This document shows, piece after piece, positions 24,337 to 33,622 of a DNA stretch of 64,000 bases; position 1 is the first letter of the stretch, and every line of letters starts with the position of its first letter. The position numbers and the translations under genes are program-made. This DNA comes from DATFWC01 sp963777755 (GTDB lineage Bacteria > Pseudomonadota > Alphaproteobacteria > Rhizobiales > Xanthobacteraceae): assembly GCA_963777755.1 (NCBI GenBank), contig CAVZSC010000039.1:372001-436000 (forward strand). Direction: 5' to 3'. The notes below the pieces were generated by a model. It was given only the letters and a program-made list of their open reading frames with translations. It was not told the DNA's origin and did no database searches.

Positions 24337-25719
24337 ATGGCGGGGCGGCTCTCCACGAGGACGGCGCTGATCGCGAGCGCGTCCATTCTGGCGATCATCG
24401 GCGGAAGCAGCGAGGCGCGGGCAGGCGGTTTCTACGTCCACGAGCAGAGCGCGTATTTCCAGGGTATGTCGTTCGCCGGCGTGGCCGCAGGCGGACCGGC
24501 TCTGTCGGCGATGTTCTGGAACCCGGCGACCGTCACCCAGCACGGCCCCGGCCTGACGGCCGAGCTGAACGGCAGCTACATCATCCCGCACTCGGAAATT
24601 CACCCCTCGGTCGCCACCGCCTCGACCGGCGCCAGCCTGCTCGGGGTAGGCCCGAGCCGCGACCTCGGCAGCAATGCGCTCGCCCCGTCCACCTATGTCA
24701 CCTACGGCCTCACCGACCGCCTCTCGATCGGGCTGGGCTTCAACTCGCCGTTCGGGCTCACCACCAAGCCGGGCCAGACGTGGGCCGGGATGTTCTATTC
24801 GCGCGAGTCGCACGTCTTCTCGCTCAATGCGAATCCCACGATCGGCTACAGGGTCGCCGACTGGTTGAGCGTCGGGGTGGGTGCCCAGGTGCAGTACTTC
24901 AAGGTCAAGCTGGAAAACGCCTTCCCGGGGAGCGGCACGTTTCCGCCGTTTGGTGCGTTGCTTCCGGACAACCTCTTGCTCAAGGCCCAGTCGTGGGATC
25001 TCGGCTTCACCGCCGGCGTGACGATCACGCCCGGCCCGTGGACGACGATCGGCCTCGGCTATCGCTCGGGCATCGATCAATCGCTCAAGGGCGGCCTCCT
25101 CCGCCCGGCTTTCGTTATCCCGCCGCCGCCCGCATTCACCTTGGTGCCCTTGGCGTTCTCCGGCGTCACGGCCGACGTGCCGCTGCCCGACATCGCGACG
25201 GCGAGCATCCGCCAGCGGGTCACTGAAGCGTTTACCGTGATGGGCACCGTCGAGTGGACCAACTGGTCGCGCGTGAAGACGATCCCGCTCAACGTTGCGA
25301 CGCTTGCTCCGTTCGTCCCGACCGCGCTGCCGTTCGAATGGCGCGACGGCTGGCTGTTCTCGGTGGGCGGCGAATACCAGCTCTCGCCGAAGATGGCGCT
25401 GCGCGCCGGCGTCGCCTTCGAAAGTTCGCCGGTCACCGACGATGTGCGCGGCACGCGGCTGCCCGACAGCGATCGTCTGTGGCTCAGCGTCGGCGCGACC
25501 TACAATTGGAACGAGCGACTGGCGCTCGAGCTCGCCTACTCGCACATCTTCGTGGACGATGCGCCGATCGCCCTCGTCCCCGGCAACCCGACCTTTAATG
25601 CGTCGCTCGGGACCTTCATCGGCACCGCGAACGCCCAGGTCGACATCATCAGCTTCGCGCTGCGCTACAAGTTCGGCCCGACCGCGGCCCCGCCGCCGCC
25701 GCTGATCACCAAGGGGTGA
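24337..25719 (+). CDS. OmpP1/FadL-family outer-membrane transport protein
   Basis: 460 residues from the ATG at 24337, chosen for the strong GGGAGGGGG ribosome site; longer in-frame starts exist. A signal peptide (RTALIASASILAIIGG, ending ARAGG) is followed by the mature start GGFYVHEQSAYFQGMSFAG and SAMFWNPATVT, the N-terminal plug of FadL porins (NPAxxT). The remainder alternates like a beta-barrel and ends with YKFGP and a short tail. It probably takes up hydrophobic compounds such as fatty acids. Confidence 0.92.
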   Translation: MAGRLSTRTALIASASILAIIGGSSEARAGGFYVHEQSAYFQGMSFAGVAAGGPALSAMFWNPATVTQHGPGLTAELNGSYIIPHSEIHPSVATASTGASLLGVGPSRDLGSNALAPSTYVTYGLTDRLSIGLGFNSPFGLTTKPGQTWAGMFYSRESHVFSLNANPTIGYRVADWLSVGVGAQVQYFKVKLENAFPGSGTFPPFGALLPDNLLLKAQSWDLGFTAGVTITPGPWTTIGLGYRSGIDQSLKGGLLRPAFVIPPPPAFTLVPLAFSGVTADVPLPDIATASIRQRVTEAFTVMGTVEWTNWSRVKTIPLNVATLAPFVPTALPFEWRDGWLFSVGGEYQLSPKMALRAGVAFESSPVTDDVRGTRLPDSDRLWLSVGATYNWNERLALELAYSHIFVDDAPIALVPGNPTFNASLGTFIGTANAQVDIISFALRYKFGPTAAPPPPLITKG

Positions 25720-25746
25720 GTTGAAGACGCACCGGGTGCCGCGAAG

Positions 25747-25769
25747 GGGGCGACCACAAGGGTCGCCCC
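25747..25769. terminator. Bidirectional terminator-like hairpin
   Basis: GGGGCGACC and GGTCGCCCC form a 9-bp stem with a 5-base loop between the convergent FadL and RTX genes. No strong T run. Confidence 0.5.
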
Positions 25770-25794
25770 ACCAAGGCCAATCGCGCGAACGCGC

Positions 25795-27198
25795 CTAGAT
25801 GAAGCTGCTGGTCGCGATCGCGCCGGTGACGCCGGTGATGTCGACGAGCAGGTCGTCGGTGTCGGCGAACGCACCGAAGTTCGCCTGGTCGATCGCCACA
25901 TAGGTGCGCCCCGCGAAGGTGAACTGCGCCGCCGCCACCGTGGCGCCGCCGCCACCGAGCGCGAACGCCGCGGCGATCGCGTTGTTGGCCGACGCGTTGA
26001 GCGTGGCGCCGGTGCCGGCTCCCATGTTGGCGGCAAACGTCACGTTCGGCGTGGTGTCGAACCTGTCCACCGACCAGTCGACGTCGGTGATGAACTCGAC
26101 CGGGCCGCCGCCCGCCGCGTTGTTGCCGTCCTCGCTGGCGGCCGTGTAGAGGAACACGTCGTTGCCGGTGCCGCCCGATATGGTGTCGATGCCGTCGCGC
26201 GCATGCACCGTGTCGTTGCCCTCGTTGCCCTGGATGGTGTCGCGCCCGGCGAGGTTGAGGCTGGTGTCGATGCTGTCATTGCCGAGCCCGCCGAACACCG
26301 TTGCGGTGACGCCGCCGGTGTCGAGGATGGTGTCATTGCCCTCGTTGCCAAAGCTCAGGTCCACCCCGATGTTGGTCTGCACCGAATCGTCGCCGAAGCC
26401 GCCGATTTCGGTGTCCTGACCGCCCAGGCCGAGGATCGTATCATTGCCGCCGTTGCCGAAGATGAGGTCGGAATTGAAGGTGCCCCAGATCGAGTCGGCG
26501 CCGTCGGCAGAGTCCTGACCGCCGACAATCGTCGCACTGCTCGCGGTGTTACCGCCGGTCACTGGGAGCAGCGTGTCGTTGCCCTCGTTGCCGAAAAAGA
26601 CCTCGAAGCTCCCGGGGAGTCCACCTGTGACCACGTCGTTGCCCAGCCCGCCGAACACCGTGTCGTTGCCGGGCGACGCATCGATAACGTCGTTGCCCTG
26701 GTTGCCGAACACGAGGTCGTTGCCCTCGAAGGAGAACAGCTGGTCGTTGCCGAAGCCGCCGATGATCGTGTTCGCGCCGCCCCCGGCGTTGACATAATCG
26801 TTCCCGCCGTTGCCGTAGACGAGATCGTTGCCGCCACCGCCGCCGACGCCGCCGCTGGTGATGATACAGTCGGCGCCATCGCTCGAATCATTGCCGCCGA
26901 CCACGGTCTGGTTCGCGCTGCCGCCGAGGCCGTACGTGTCGGCGCCGTCGCTGCCGAACAGCAGCATCGCGCCGGGATTGCCGGAGACGCTGTCGTTTTC
27001 CGTGCCGCCGTTCACCGTACCGGTGTTGCCGGCCTGGAGGACAACCGTGTCGTTGCCGGAGTTGCCGAATGCCTGCACGACTCCGGTCCCGGCGGAGATG
27101 CAGTCGTCGCCGGCGAGCCCGACGATGGTGCCGGGACCGCTGTCGCTCGCCTGGTTGAGGGTGTCATTTCCCGCGCCGCCCGTGACGTTGTACGCCAT
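25795..27198 (-). CDS. RTX (hemolysin-type calcium-binding repeat) protein
   Basis: 467 residues, starting MAYNVTGGAGNDTLNQASDS with no Sec signal. Residues of about 5-345 consist of many GGxGNDxx-type nonapeptides (GNEGNDTI, GGFGNDQLF, GNGGNDTILG and similar), which bind calcium in a parallel beta-roll. The C-terminal about 110 residues lack repeats and end FADTDDLLVDITG, with a tail like a type I secretion signal. Probably secreted by a type I system encoded elsewhere. An upstream element at 27339-27382 resembles the one before the substrate-binding genes. Confidence 0.92.
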   Translation of the reverse strand: MAYNVTGGAGNDTLNQASDSGPGTIVGLAGDDCISAGTGVVQAFGNSGNDTVVLQAGNTGTVNGGTENDSVSGNPGAMLLFGSDGADTYGLGGSANQTVVGGNDSSDGADCIITSGGVGGGGGNDLVYGNGGNDYVNAGGGANTIIGGFGNDQLFSFEGNDLVFGNQGNDVIDASPGNDTVFGGLGNDVVTGGLPGSFEVFFGNEGNDTLLPVTGGNTASSATIVGGQDSADGADSIWGTFNSDLIFGNGGNDTILGLGGQDTEIGGFGDDSVQTNIGVDLSFGNEGNDTILDTGGVTATVFGGLGNDSIDTSLNLAGRDTIQGNEGNDTVHARDGIDTISGGTGNDVFLYTAASEDGNNAAGGGPVEFITDVDWSVDRFDTTPNVTFAANMGAGTGATLNASANNAIAAAFALGGGGATVAAAQFTFAGRTYVAIDQANFGAFADTDDLLVDITGVTGAIATSSFI

Positions 27199-27338
27199 GG
27201 CCTCGTCTCCCGTGCGTCTGCTCTTTTGCTGCGCCCGTCAGCCCCGCGCTGCGCAGGGCACCGGGAGAGCGAAGGCCCCGGCCGCGGCCGGCGACAGGCC
27301 GCCGCCAACCTCCCGCCAACCTGCCGCAACGGACCCGT

Positions 27339-27382
27339 CAGGTCCTTGGGAAGGATCTGAATCCTTATAAATCCTTCTGAAT
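27339..27382 (-). promoter_or_regulatory. TTCAG / CCCAAGGACCTG element upstream of the RTX gene
   Basis: The minus strand reads GATTCAGAAGG, an inserted segment, GGATTCAGATCCTT, then CCCAAGGACCTGACGGG (ccttggg on plus at 27344-27350). It lies about 145 bp before the start at 27198. Half-site order matches the copies at 2645, 4773 and 17501, but I see no TAGGCT at the same distance. Confidence 0.5.
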
Positions 27383-27417
27383 CGACGCAACTTGCGGGGG
27401 AGGGATGGGGAGGGGGC

Positions 27418-28197
27418 TCAAAACGTCCCCGGGTAGGTCCCGCCGTCGATCAGCAGGCTCTGCCCGGTGATGTAGCCTGCCTGCGCCGAGCACAGGAACG
27501 CGCAGGCGTCGCCGAACTCCGTCGGGTCGCCAATGCGTTTGGCCGGCACCATCGCCATGCGCTCCGCCTTGGCTTGCTCGACGCTGATGCCCTTCTTCTT
27601 CGCCGCGACCTCGAAATTCGTCCGCAGCCGGTCGGTCTCGAACACGCCGGGCAGCAGGAAGTTGATGGTGACGTTCGACGCCACGACCGAGCGGGCGATG
27701 CCGGCCAGAAACGCGGTGAGCCCGGCGCGCGCCCCCGACGACAGGTCGAGCCCGTACAGCGGCATCTTCACCGAGCCCGAGGTGATGTTGACGATGCGGC
27801 CGAAGCGCCGCGCGATCATCGGCTCGATCGCCTTCTGGGTGAGCTCGATCGCCACCACCATGTTGGCGATCACGCCTTCGATCATCTGCTCCCGCGAAAG
27901 CTCGCGGAAATCGCGGAACGGCGGCCCGGCATTGTTGTTGACCAGGATGTCGGGCTCGGGGCAGGCGGCGAACAGCGCCTTCTGGCCTTCGGCGGTCGCG
28001 ACGTCCGCCAGGACGGCGTGCACGGTCGCTCCGGTGGCCTTGCGGATCTCCGCCGCCGTCGCCTCGGTCTTCTCGGCGTTGCGGCCGTTCACCACGACCT
28101 CGCAGCCGGCCTCGGCGAGCGAGAACGCGCAGGCGCGGCCGAGCCCGCGGCTCGAGGCGCAGACGATGGCCTTGCGGCCGGCAATGCCGAGATCCAT
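27418..28197 (-). CDS. Short-chain dehydrogenase/reductase, atypical active site
   Basis: 259 residues from the ATG at 28197 (AAGGA just upstream). A much longer in-frame ORF is an artefact of the divergent gene. Rossmann motif CASSRGLGRA (residues 13-22), NNNAG (87-91), catalytic-type Ser in NITSGS (about 140), and the C-terminal LLIDGGTYPG. The usual YxxxK is replaced by S153...R157 (DLSSGARAGL). It is probably NAD(P)-binding but may not catalyse classic SDR chemistry. It is divergent from the dehydratase gene. Confidence 0.88.
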   Translation of the reverse strand: MDLGIAGRKAIVCASSRGLGRACAFSLAEAGCEVVVNGRNAEKTEATAAEIRKATGATVHAVLADVATAEGQKALFAACPEPDILVNNNAGPPFRDFRELSREQMIEGVIANMVVAIELTQKAIEPMIARRFGRIVNITSGSVKMPLYGLDLSSGARAGLTAFLAGIARSVVASNVTINFLLPGVFETDRLRTNFEVAAKKKGISVEQAKAERMAMVPAKRIGDPTEFGDACAFLCSAQAGYITGQSLLIDGGTYPGTF

Positions 28198-28329
28198 GGC
28201 GAAATCCTTCTTGTGGGACACGAATTGGCGGGTTCCAGGATTACCCGATTGCCGGCGCAGAGGAAATGCGTAGTCCTTGCCCAAAAGCGATGCTTGCCGC
28301 TGTGCGGTCCAAGGCCTACCTTCCCGGCC

Positions 28330-29322
28330 ATGGCCAGCACCGACGAGAAGCCGGTTCTCCCCACTGCGGCCGACGTCGACGCGGCGGCGCTGCGGCTTGC
28401 CGGTGTCGCCTTGCGCACCCCGCTCGTCTCCTCGCCGGTTCTCGATGCGCTCACCGGCGGGCGCGTGTTCCTCAAGTGCGAAACCCTGCAGCGCACCGGC
28501 TCGTTCAAGTTCCGCGGCGCCTACAACCGCGTCTCGTGCATCCCGGCCGAGCATCGTGCCGGCGGCGTGGTGGCGTTCTCCTCCGGCAACCACGCGCAGG
28601 GGGTGGCGGCGGCGGCGAAGCTCTGCGCCATGCCGGCGGTCATCGTGATGCCGACCGATGCGCCGCGGCCGAAGCGCGAGCGCACCGCGGCGCTCGGCGC
28701 CGAGGTCGTCCTGTACGACCGGGAGCGCGAGGACCGCGAGGCGATCGCCCGGAAGATTGCCGATGAGCGCGGCGCCACCCTGGTTCCGCCCTATGACGAT
28801 CCCCTGGTAATCGCCGGGCAGGGCACCGCCGGGCGCGAGATCATCGAGGACCTGGCGGCGGTCGGCTTGAGCCCCGACATCGTGATCGTCAACGCCTCGG
28901 GCGGCGGGCTCACCGCCGGCATCGCGCTCGCCGTCAAGGCGCGCGCGCCGGACGCGCGCCTGTTCACCGCCGAGCCGCAGGGGTTCGACGATCACGCCCG
29001 CTCGTTCCGCAGCGGCAAGCGCGAGGTGAACAACGCCTTCTCTGGCTCGATCTGCGACGCTCTGATGTCGCCCAGCCCGGGCCGCATCACTTTCGAGATC
29101 AACCGGGCGCTGGTCGGGGAGGGGCTGGCGGCGAGCGACGAGGAGGTCGCCAAGGCGGTCGCCTTCGCGTTCCGCGAGCTCAAGCTGGTGGTCGAGCCGG
29201 GCGGCGCCGTCGGCCTCGCGGCGTTGCTCACTGGCAAGCTCGACGTGCGCGACAAGATCGCGGTCGCGGTGCTCTCCGGCGGCAACGTCGATCCGGAGCT
29301 GTTCCACCGCCTGGTGGCTTGA
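28330..29322 (+). CDS. Threonine/serine dehydratase-like PLP enzyme
   Basis: 330 residues. PLP lysine K60 in GSFKFRGAYNR, substrate loop SSGNHAQGVA (84-93), phosphate-binding SGGGL (190-194), and LSGGNVDP near the C-terminus. This is the fold II pattern of catabolic threonine dehydratases and serine racemases. The length matches forms without the C-terminal ACT regulatory domain, so feedback control by isoleucine is not expected. It probably deaminates threonine or serine, or acts on hydroxyaspartate-like substrates. Confidence 0.9.
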   Translation: MASTDEKPVLPTAADVDAAALRLAGVALRTPLVSSPVLDALTGGRVFLKCETLQRTGSFKFRGAYNRVSCIPAEHRAGGVVAFSSGNHAQGVAAAAKLCAMPAVIVMPTDAPRPKRERTAALGAEVVLYDREREDREAIARKIADERGATLVPPYDDPLVIAGQGTAGREIIEDLAAVGLSPDIVIVNASGGGLTAGIALAVKARAPDARLFTAEPQGFDDHARSFRSGKREVNNAFSGSICDALMSPSPGRITFEINRALVGEGLAASDEEVAKAVAFAFRELKLVVEPGGAVGLAALLTGKLDVRDKIAVAVLSGGNVDPELFHRLVA

Positions 29323-29328
29323 CGGCCT

Positions 29329-30000
29329 CTACGCCGGCGCGAACGCGTTGAAATTCGTCGCCGAGGGCGCCCGCGGGATGCGCACGCCGCGCTCCCGCAT
29401 GTCGCGGAGCATCACATACATTTCGGCGGCGCCGAGCGCGTCGTTCATCGCATCGTGCGGCGGCAGCACCGGCAGGCCGAGATCGGCCAGGATCGACTGG
29501 TAGCGCAGGTCAAGCGTCGTGCCCGGCGGCGCGTTGCCGTACTTGCGCTCGTAGTAGAGCTCGGAGACGTCGATCTGCGGATTGGGCAAGTGGATGTTGA
29601 GCATCTCGATCAGATACTTGTTGAGCATGCTGACGTCGAAGGCGATCCAGTAGCCGACGACCGGCCGGCTGCCGATGAAATGCAGGAGCTCGGGCAGCAC
29701 CTCGCCGATCGGCCGTCCCTCCGCCACGTCCTGCGCCCGCAGCTGGTGCACCTTGACGGCGCTGGCCCGCATGGTGGCCTCCGGGCGCACCACGGCGCGG
29801 AACGCCGAGCTCGCCAGGATGCGTCCGCCGCTGATGCGGATCGCCGCGATGCTGACGATGTCGTCCACCCACGGATCGAACCCGGTGGTCTCGCAGTCGA
29901 GCGAGACCGCTTCGCCGCTGTCGTCCTCGCGGAACAGGAAGCGGTACTGCCGATCGCGCATCACGATGCGATCGAGCGTGCGCTGGAACCAGCGGAACAT
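29329..30000 (-). CDS. DnaQ-like 3'-5' exonuclease (DEDDh family)
   Basis: 223 residues. All catalytic residues are present: D35 and E37 (SLDCETTGFD), D122 (IAFDVSML), and H182 with D187 (HDAMND). The start overlaps the stop of the DUF294 gene by one base (TGATG), so the two are translated together. This pair of a CBS/DUF294 protein and a DnaQ-like exonuclease next to an acetate symporter is a known arrangement in proteobacteria; the biochemical link is unclear. Confidence 0.9.
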   Translation of the reverse strand: MFRWFQRTLDRIVMRDRQYRFLFREDDSGEAVSLDCETTGFDPWVDDIVSIAAIRISGGRILASSAFRAVVRPEATMRASAVKVHQLRAQDVAEGRPIGEVLPELLHFIGSRPVVGYWIAFDVSMLNKYLIEMLNIHLPNPQIDVSELYYERKYGNAPPGTTLDLRYQSILADLGLPVLPPHDAMNDALGAAEMYVMLRDMRERGVRIPRAPSATNFNAFAPA

Positions 30001-31823
30001 CAGAACAGGCCGAGGTTGTAGCGGTTGCGGATCAGCTCGCGGTAGCGCTTCACCACGCGCAGCGCGTCGCGCAGGAGGTCGCGGTCGCGGGTGGACAATT
30101 CGCCGAGGCGCACGATCGCCTCCTTCTCGCGCTGGCCGGTCTTCATCGCGCGCAGCTGCGAGCGCAGCCGGATCTCCATGAAATAGGATAGCGCCCCCTT
30201 GAGGTCGCGCGACGTCTCGCTGCCGAGGATGCCCTCGGCGGCGAGCGCATCGATCCGTCGCGCGGTCGGCGTCTCCTTGATGCCGCGCTCGATCGCCAGC
30301 GTGCGGATGCCGTGCACGATCGGGAAAGTGCCGGATTTCTTCACGTCGATCTCGCCCGAGGCGACGCCGACCGAGGCCATGAGGGAGGCGAACATGCCGG
30401 CGCTCGCGCCTTCGAACTGATCGATCGCGCGGGCGAAATGGGACAGGTAGGCGCTCTCGCCGCGCATCATCTCAATCATCGCGCCGCGCGCGCGCTCCAC
30501 CAGCTCGGCGCGGCCGGCGACCGCGACCGCATCGAAGAAGATGCCGAGGTTCATGGCGCTGTCCTCGGCCGGCGTCATCACCCAGCCCTTGATCTGGCGG
30601 ATGAAGTCGTCGATCGGCTGCGACCACTGCGGGTTCTTCACCATCACGTTGCCGGGGCAGGGGGGAAAGCCGAAGCGCTCGAGCGCGTCGGAGAAATCCG
30701 CGCGAAAGCGCTGCAGCTCGCCCGCGTCGATCGGGTGCGCCAGCAGGAGCCCATTGTCCTGGTCGGTGCGCACGGTCTGCTCGCCGCGCCCCTCCGATCC
30801 CATCACCATGAGGCAGCCGGCCTCGCGCACGGACGGCGGGGCGATCAGCTCGAACAGCCGGGCGAACAGGCGCCGGTTGAGGTCGGAGGTGATCTCGGCG
30901 ATCGCCTCGACCCTGAGGCCCTGCCGCTCCAGCCGCTCCACCTGGTTCTGGATGTCGGCGGCCGCCGCGGCGAGCTCGTCGACGCGGTGCGCCCGGTCGA
31001 TGCGGCCGGGAATGAGCTGCGAGTTGCCGGCGACCAGGCCGAGGATGTCGATGTCCTCGAGGATGCCGACATACGCGCCGTTCTGCTTGATGGCGAGGCG
31101 CCGCTTGTTGTGGCGCGTCATGGTGAGCAGCGCCGCGAAGATGAAGTCGTCAGCCTCGACCGCGACCACGTCGAAATGGCAGATGTCGCGCAGCGGCGTG
31201 TCGAGCGGCAGCCGCCGCAGCACCGCCGCCTTCGACAGGTTCATGCCGGTGACCACGCCGATGCGCTCGCCGTCGCGCACCAGGAGCGTGTTGTTGTCGC
31301 GCTCCTGCATGAGGTGGCCGGCCTCGGCGATGGTCGCCGCGGCATCGATGAACACGGCGGAGCGATGGCGCGCGTCGCGCACGCGTGCGCGCAGCACCTG
31401 GTCCACGCCCTCGATCTCCTGGCGGCGGACGAAGCTCACCAGCTTGTGGGAGATCTCCGAGTAGAAGAACGCCGCGAAGCCGGTATTGCGGCGAATGAGA
31501 TCGAGCACCAGCGGCTTCGGCGCGAGGTAGCACAGGGTCTCCTCGGTGGCGACGAAGCGGCTGCCGGCCACGCCGTGCACCAGCGAGCGCGCATCGAAGG
31601 TGTCGTCCGGCCCGAGCACCCCCTCGATCTCGTCGTCCTCGCCGCGCGCGCGTTCCTCGACCGCACCCTTGATGACGACGTGCAGGTGCTCGGACGACGT
31701 CCCGTGCTCGATGATGGTCTCGCCGGGACGGAAATAGCCGATGTCGAGCGCCGCCTTGAGCTCGCCCAGCTCCTGGTGGGTGAGCCGGTCGAACGGCGGG
31801 TTATGGGCGTCGAACGCTTGCAT
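30000..31823 (-). CDS. cNMP-binding / CBS / DUF294 nucleotidyltransferase-like protein
   Basis: 607 residues from the ATG at 31823; an alternative start 30 bases upstream lies in the palindromic repeat. Domains in order: cyclic-nucleotide-binding-like (about 15-115, with FRPGETIIEHGTSSEHLHVV), a CBS pair (about 145-265), a DUF294 nucleotidyltransferase-like domain (about 290-430) with MGSEGRGEQTVRTDQDNG, and the DUF294 C-terminal helical domain (about 460-590). Cytosolic signalling protein; GlnD-like transferase activity is possible but untested for most of the family. Confidence 0.92.
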   Translation of the reverse strand: MQAFDAHNPPFDRLTHQELGELKAALDIGYFRPGETIIEHGTSSEHLHVVIKGAVEERARGEDDEIEGVLGPDDTFDARSLVHGVAGSRFVATEETLCYLAPKPLVLDLIRRNTGFAAFFYSEISHKLVSFVRRQEIEGVDQVLRARVRDARHRSAVFIDAAATIAEAGHLMQERDNNTLLVRDGERIGVVTGMNLSKAAVLRRLPLDTPLRDICHFDVVAVEADDFIFAALLTMTRHNKRRLAIKQNGAYVGILEDIDILGLVAGNSQLIPGRIDRAHRVDELAAAAADIQNQVERLERQGLRVEAIAEITSDLNRRLFARLFELIAPPSVREAGCLMVMGSEGRGEQTVRTDQDNGLLLAHPIDAGELQRFRADFSDALERFGFPPCPGNVMVKNPQWSQPIDDFIRQIKGWVMTPAEDSAMNLGIFFDAVAVAGRAELVERARGAMIEMMRGESAYLSHFARAIDQFEGASAGMFASLMASVGVASGEIDVKKSGTFPIVHGIRTLAIERGIKETPTARRIDALAAEGILGSETSRDLKGALSYFMEIRLRSQLRAMKTGQREKEAIVRLGELSTRDRDLLRDALRVVKRYRELIRNRYNLGLF

Positions 31824-31825
31824 CG

Positions 31826-31919
31826 TTGTCATGGCCGGGCTTGTCCCGGCCATCCCGATAGGTGCGGCACGGCTGTGCCTTTTAAATCGGGATCACCGGG
31901 ACAAGCCCGGTGATGACAA
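31826..31919. repeat. Composite palindromic intergenic repeat
   Basis: GTCATGGCCGGGCTTGTCC...GGCCATCCCGAT, an AT-richer centre, then ATCACCGGGACAAGCCCGG...TGATGAC. Same layout as 23109-23202. It separates the DUF294 gene from the symporter. Confidence 0.8.
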
Positions 31920-31924
31920 TTCTG

Positions 31925-33622
31925 TCAATGCGCGACCGCCCCCGCCGCGCCGATACCGGTCTCGGAGCGCAGGTACTGCGCCTCGAAAGCATCCTGGTCG
32001 CTCCGCGCCCGCTGGCTGGCGTCGAGCTTGGAGAACAGCCAGATGCCGCCGAAGGCGATCGCCATCGAGAACAGCGCCGGGTTGTCGTAGGGGAACAGCG
32101 CCGCTTTGAAGCCGAACGTCTTGACCCACACGGCCGGGCTGAGCACCACCATGGCGATCGCGCTGGCGAGGCCGAGGAAGCCGCCCGCCAGCACGCCGCG
32201 CGTGGTCGTCCCCTTCCAGAACACCGACATCAGCAGGACCGGGAAGTTGCAGCTCGCCGCCACCGCGAACGCGAGCCCCACCATGAAGGCGACGTTCTGG
32301 TTCTCGAAGATGTAACCGAGCACGATCGCCACGATGCCGATCGCGATTGCGGCCATCTTGGAGATGCGCACCTCCTTGTCCTCCGACACCCGGCCCTTGG
32401 CGATCACCGACGCGTAGAGGTCGTGGCTCACCGCCGAGGCTCCGGCGAGCGTCAGCCCCGCCACGACCGCGAGGATGGTGGCGAAGGCGACCGCCGAGAT
32501 GAAGCCGAGGAACAGCGCGCCGCCGACGGCCTGGCCGAGATGGATCGCCGCCATGTTGGTGCCGCCGAGCAGGTCGGTGATCTTGTTGTAGGCGCCGCTC
32601 GCCGCGACCTTGAAATAGGTCGGGTCGTTCATCAACAGCGTGATCGCGCCGAAGCCGATGATGAAGGTGAGGATGTAGAAATAGCCGATGAAGCCGGTGG
32701 CGTAGAACACCGACTTGCGCGCCGCCTTGGCGTCGGCGACGGTGAAGAACCGCATCAGGATGTGCGGCAGTCCGGCGGTGCCGAACATCAGCGCCAGTCC
32801 GAGCGAGACCGCCGAGACCGGATCGGTGACGAGGTTGCCCGGCGCCATGATCGACAGGTGCTTGGGATGCGTGTCGACCGCGGCCTTGAACAAGGCTTCG
32901 GGCGAGAAGCCGAAGTGCCACAGCACCGCCAGCGCCATGAAGGTCGCGCCGCCGAGCAGCAGGCAGGCCTTGATGATCTGCACCCAGGTGGTCGCCACCA
33001 TGCCGCCGAACGCGACGTAGACGATCATCAGGGCCCCCACCAGGATGACGGCGTAGAGGTAGGGCAGGCCGAACAGGAGCTCGATCAGCTTGCCGGCGCC
33101 CACCATCTGGGCGATCAGGTAGAAGGCGACGACCGAGAGCGTGCCGATCGCCGACAGGATGCGGACCGGCGTCTGCTCCAAGCGAAACGAGACGACGTCG
33201 GCGAATGTGTACTTGCCGAGATTGCGCAGGCGCTCGGCGATCAGGAACAGGACGATCGGCCAGCCGACCAGCCAGCCCACCGAATAGATCAGCCCGTCGA
33301 ATCCGGACGCGAAGACGAGGCCCGAGATGCCGAGGAACGAGGCCGCCGACATGTAGTCGCCGGCGATCGCGAGCCCGTTCTGGAAGCCGGTGATGCCGCC
33401 GCCGGCGGCGTAGAAATCGGCCGCCGAGCGCGTGCGCCGCGCCGCCCAATAGGTGATGCCGAGCGTGGCCGCCACGAAGAGGAAGAACATCACGATGGCG
33501 GCGACGTTGAGCCCCTGGCGGCTCCCGCCCTCGACCGCGCCGGCGGCCTGTGCGGCATCGAGGCCGAAGCCGGTCGCCAGAACGGCGGCGATGATGCCGA
33601 GAGTTCCATGCAGGGTGCGCAT
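31925..33622 (-). CDS. actP: Cation/acetate symporter
   Basis: 565 residues from the ATG at 33622, which overlaps the stop of the DUF485 gene (ATGA). It has a signal-like first segment, then about 13 hydrophobic helices. Sodium/solute symporter blocks: RTRSAADFYAAGGGITGFQN, GDYMSAASFLGISGLVFASG, and VAFATILAVVAGLTLAGASA. This family takes up acetate and other short monocarboxylates at the inner membrane. With DUF485 it forms the yjcH-actP pair; no acs gene is adjacent. Confidence 0.93.
   Translation of the reverse strand: MRTLHGTLGIIAAVLATGFGLDAAQAAGAVEGGSRQGLNVAAIVMFFLFVAATLGITYWAARRTRSAADFYAAGGGITGFQNGLAIAGDYMSAASFLGISGLVFASGFDGLIYSVGWLVGWPIVLFLIAERLRNLGKYTFADVVSFRLEQTPVRILSAIGTLSVVAFYLIAQMVGAGKLIELLFGLPYLYAVILVGALMIVYVAFGGMVATTWVQIIKACLLLGGATFMALAVLWHFGFSPEALFKAAVDTHPKHLSIMAPGNLVTDPVSAVSLGLALMFGTAGLPHILMRFFTVADAKAARKSVFYATGFIGYFYILTFIIGFGAITLLMNDPTYFKVAASGAYNKITDLLGGTNMAAIHLGQAVGGALFLGFISAVAFATILAVVAGLTLAGASAVSHDLYASVIAKGRVSEDKEVRISKMAAIAIGIVAIVLGYIFENQNVAFMVGLAFAVAASCNFPVLLMSVFWKGTTTRGVLAGGFLGLASAIAMVVLSPAVWVKTFGFKAALFPYDNPALFSMAIAFGGIWLFSKLDASQRARSDQDAFEAQYLRSETGIGAAGAVAH

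Noticed and set aside
25795..27360. Long plus-strand ORF opposite the RTX gene
   Set aside because: It mirrors the repeated GGxGND codons in antisense and has no family-like sequence; the minus-strand RTX reading is clear.
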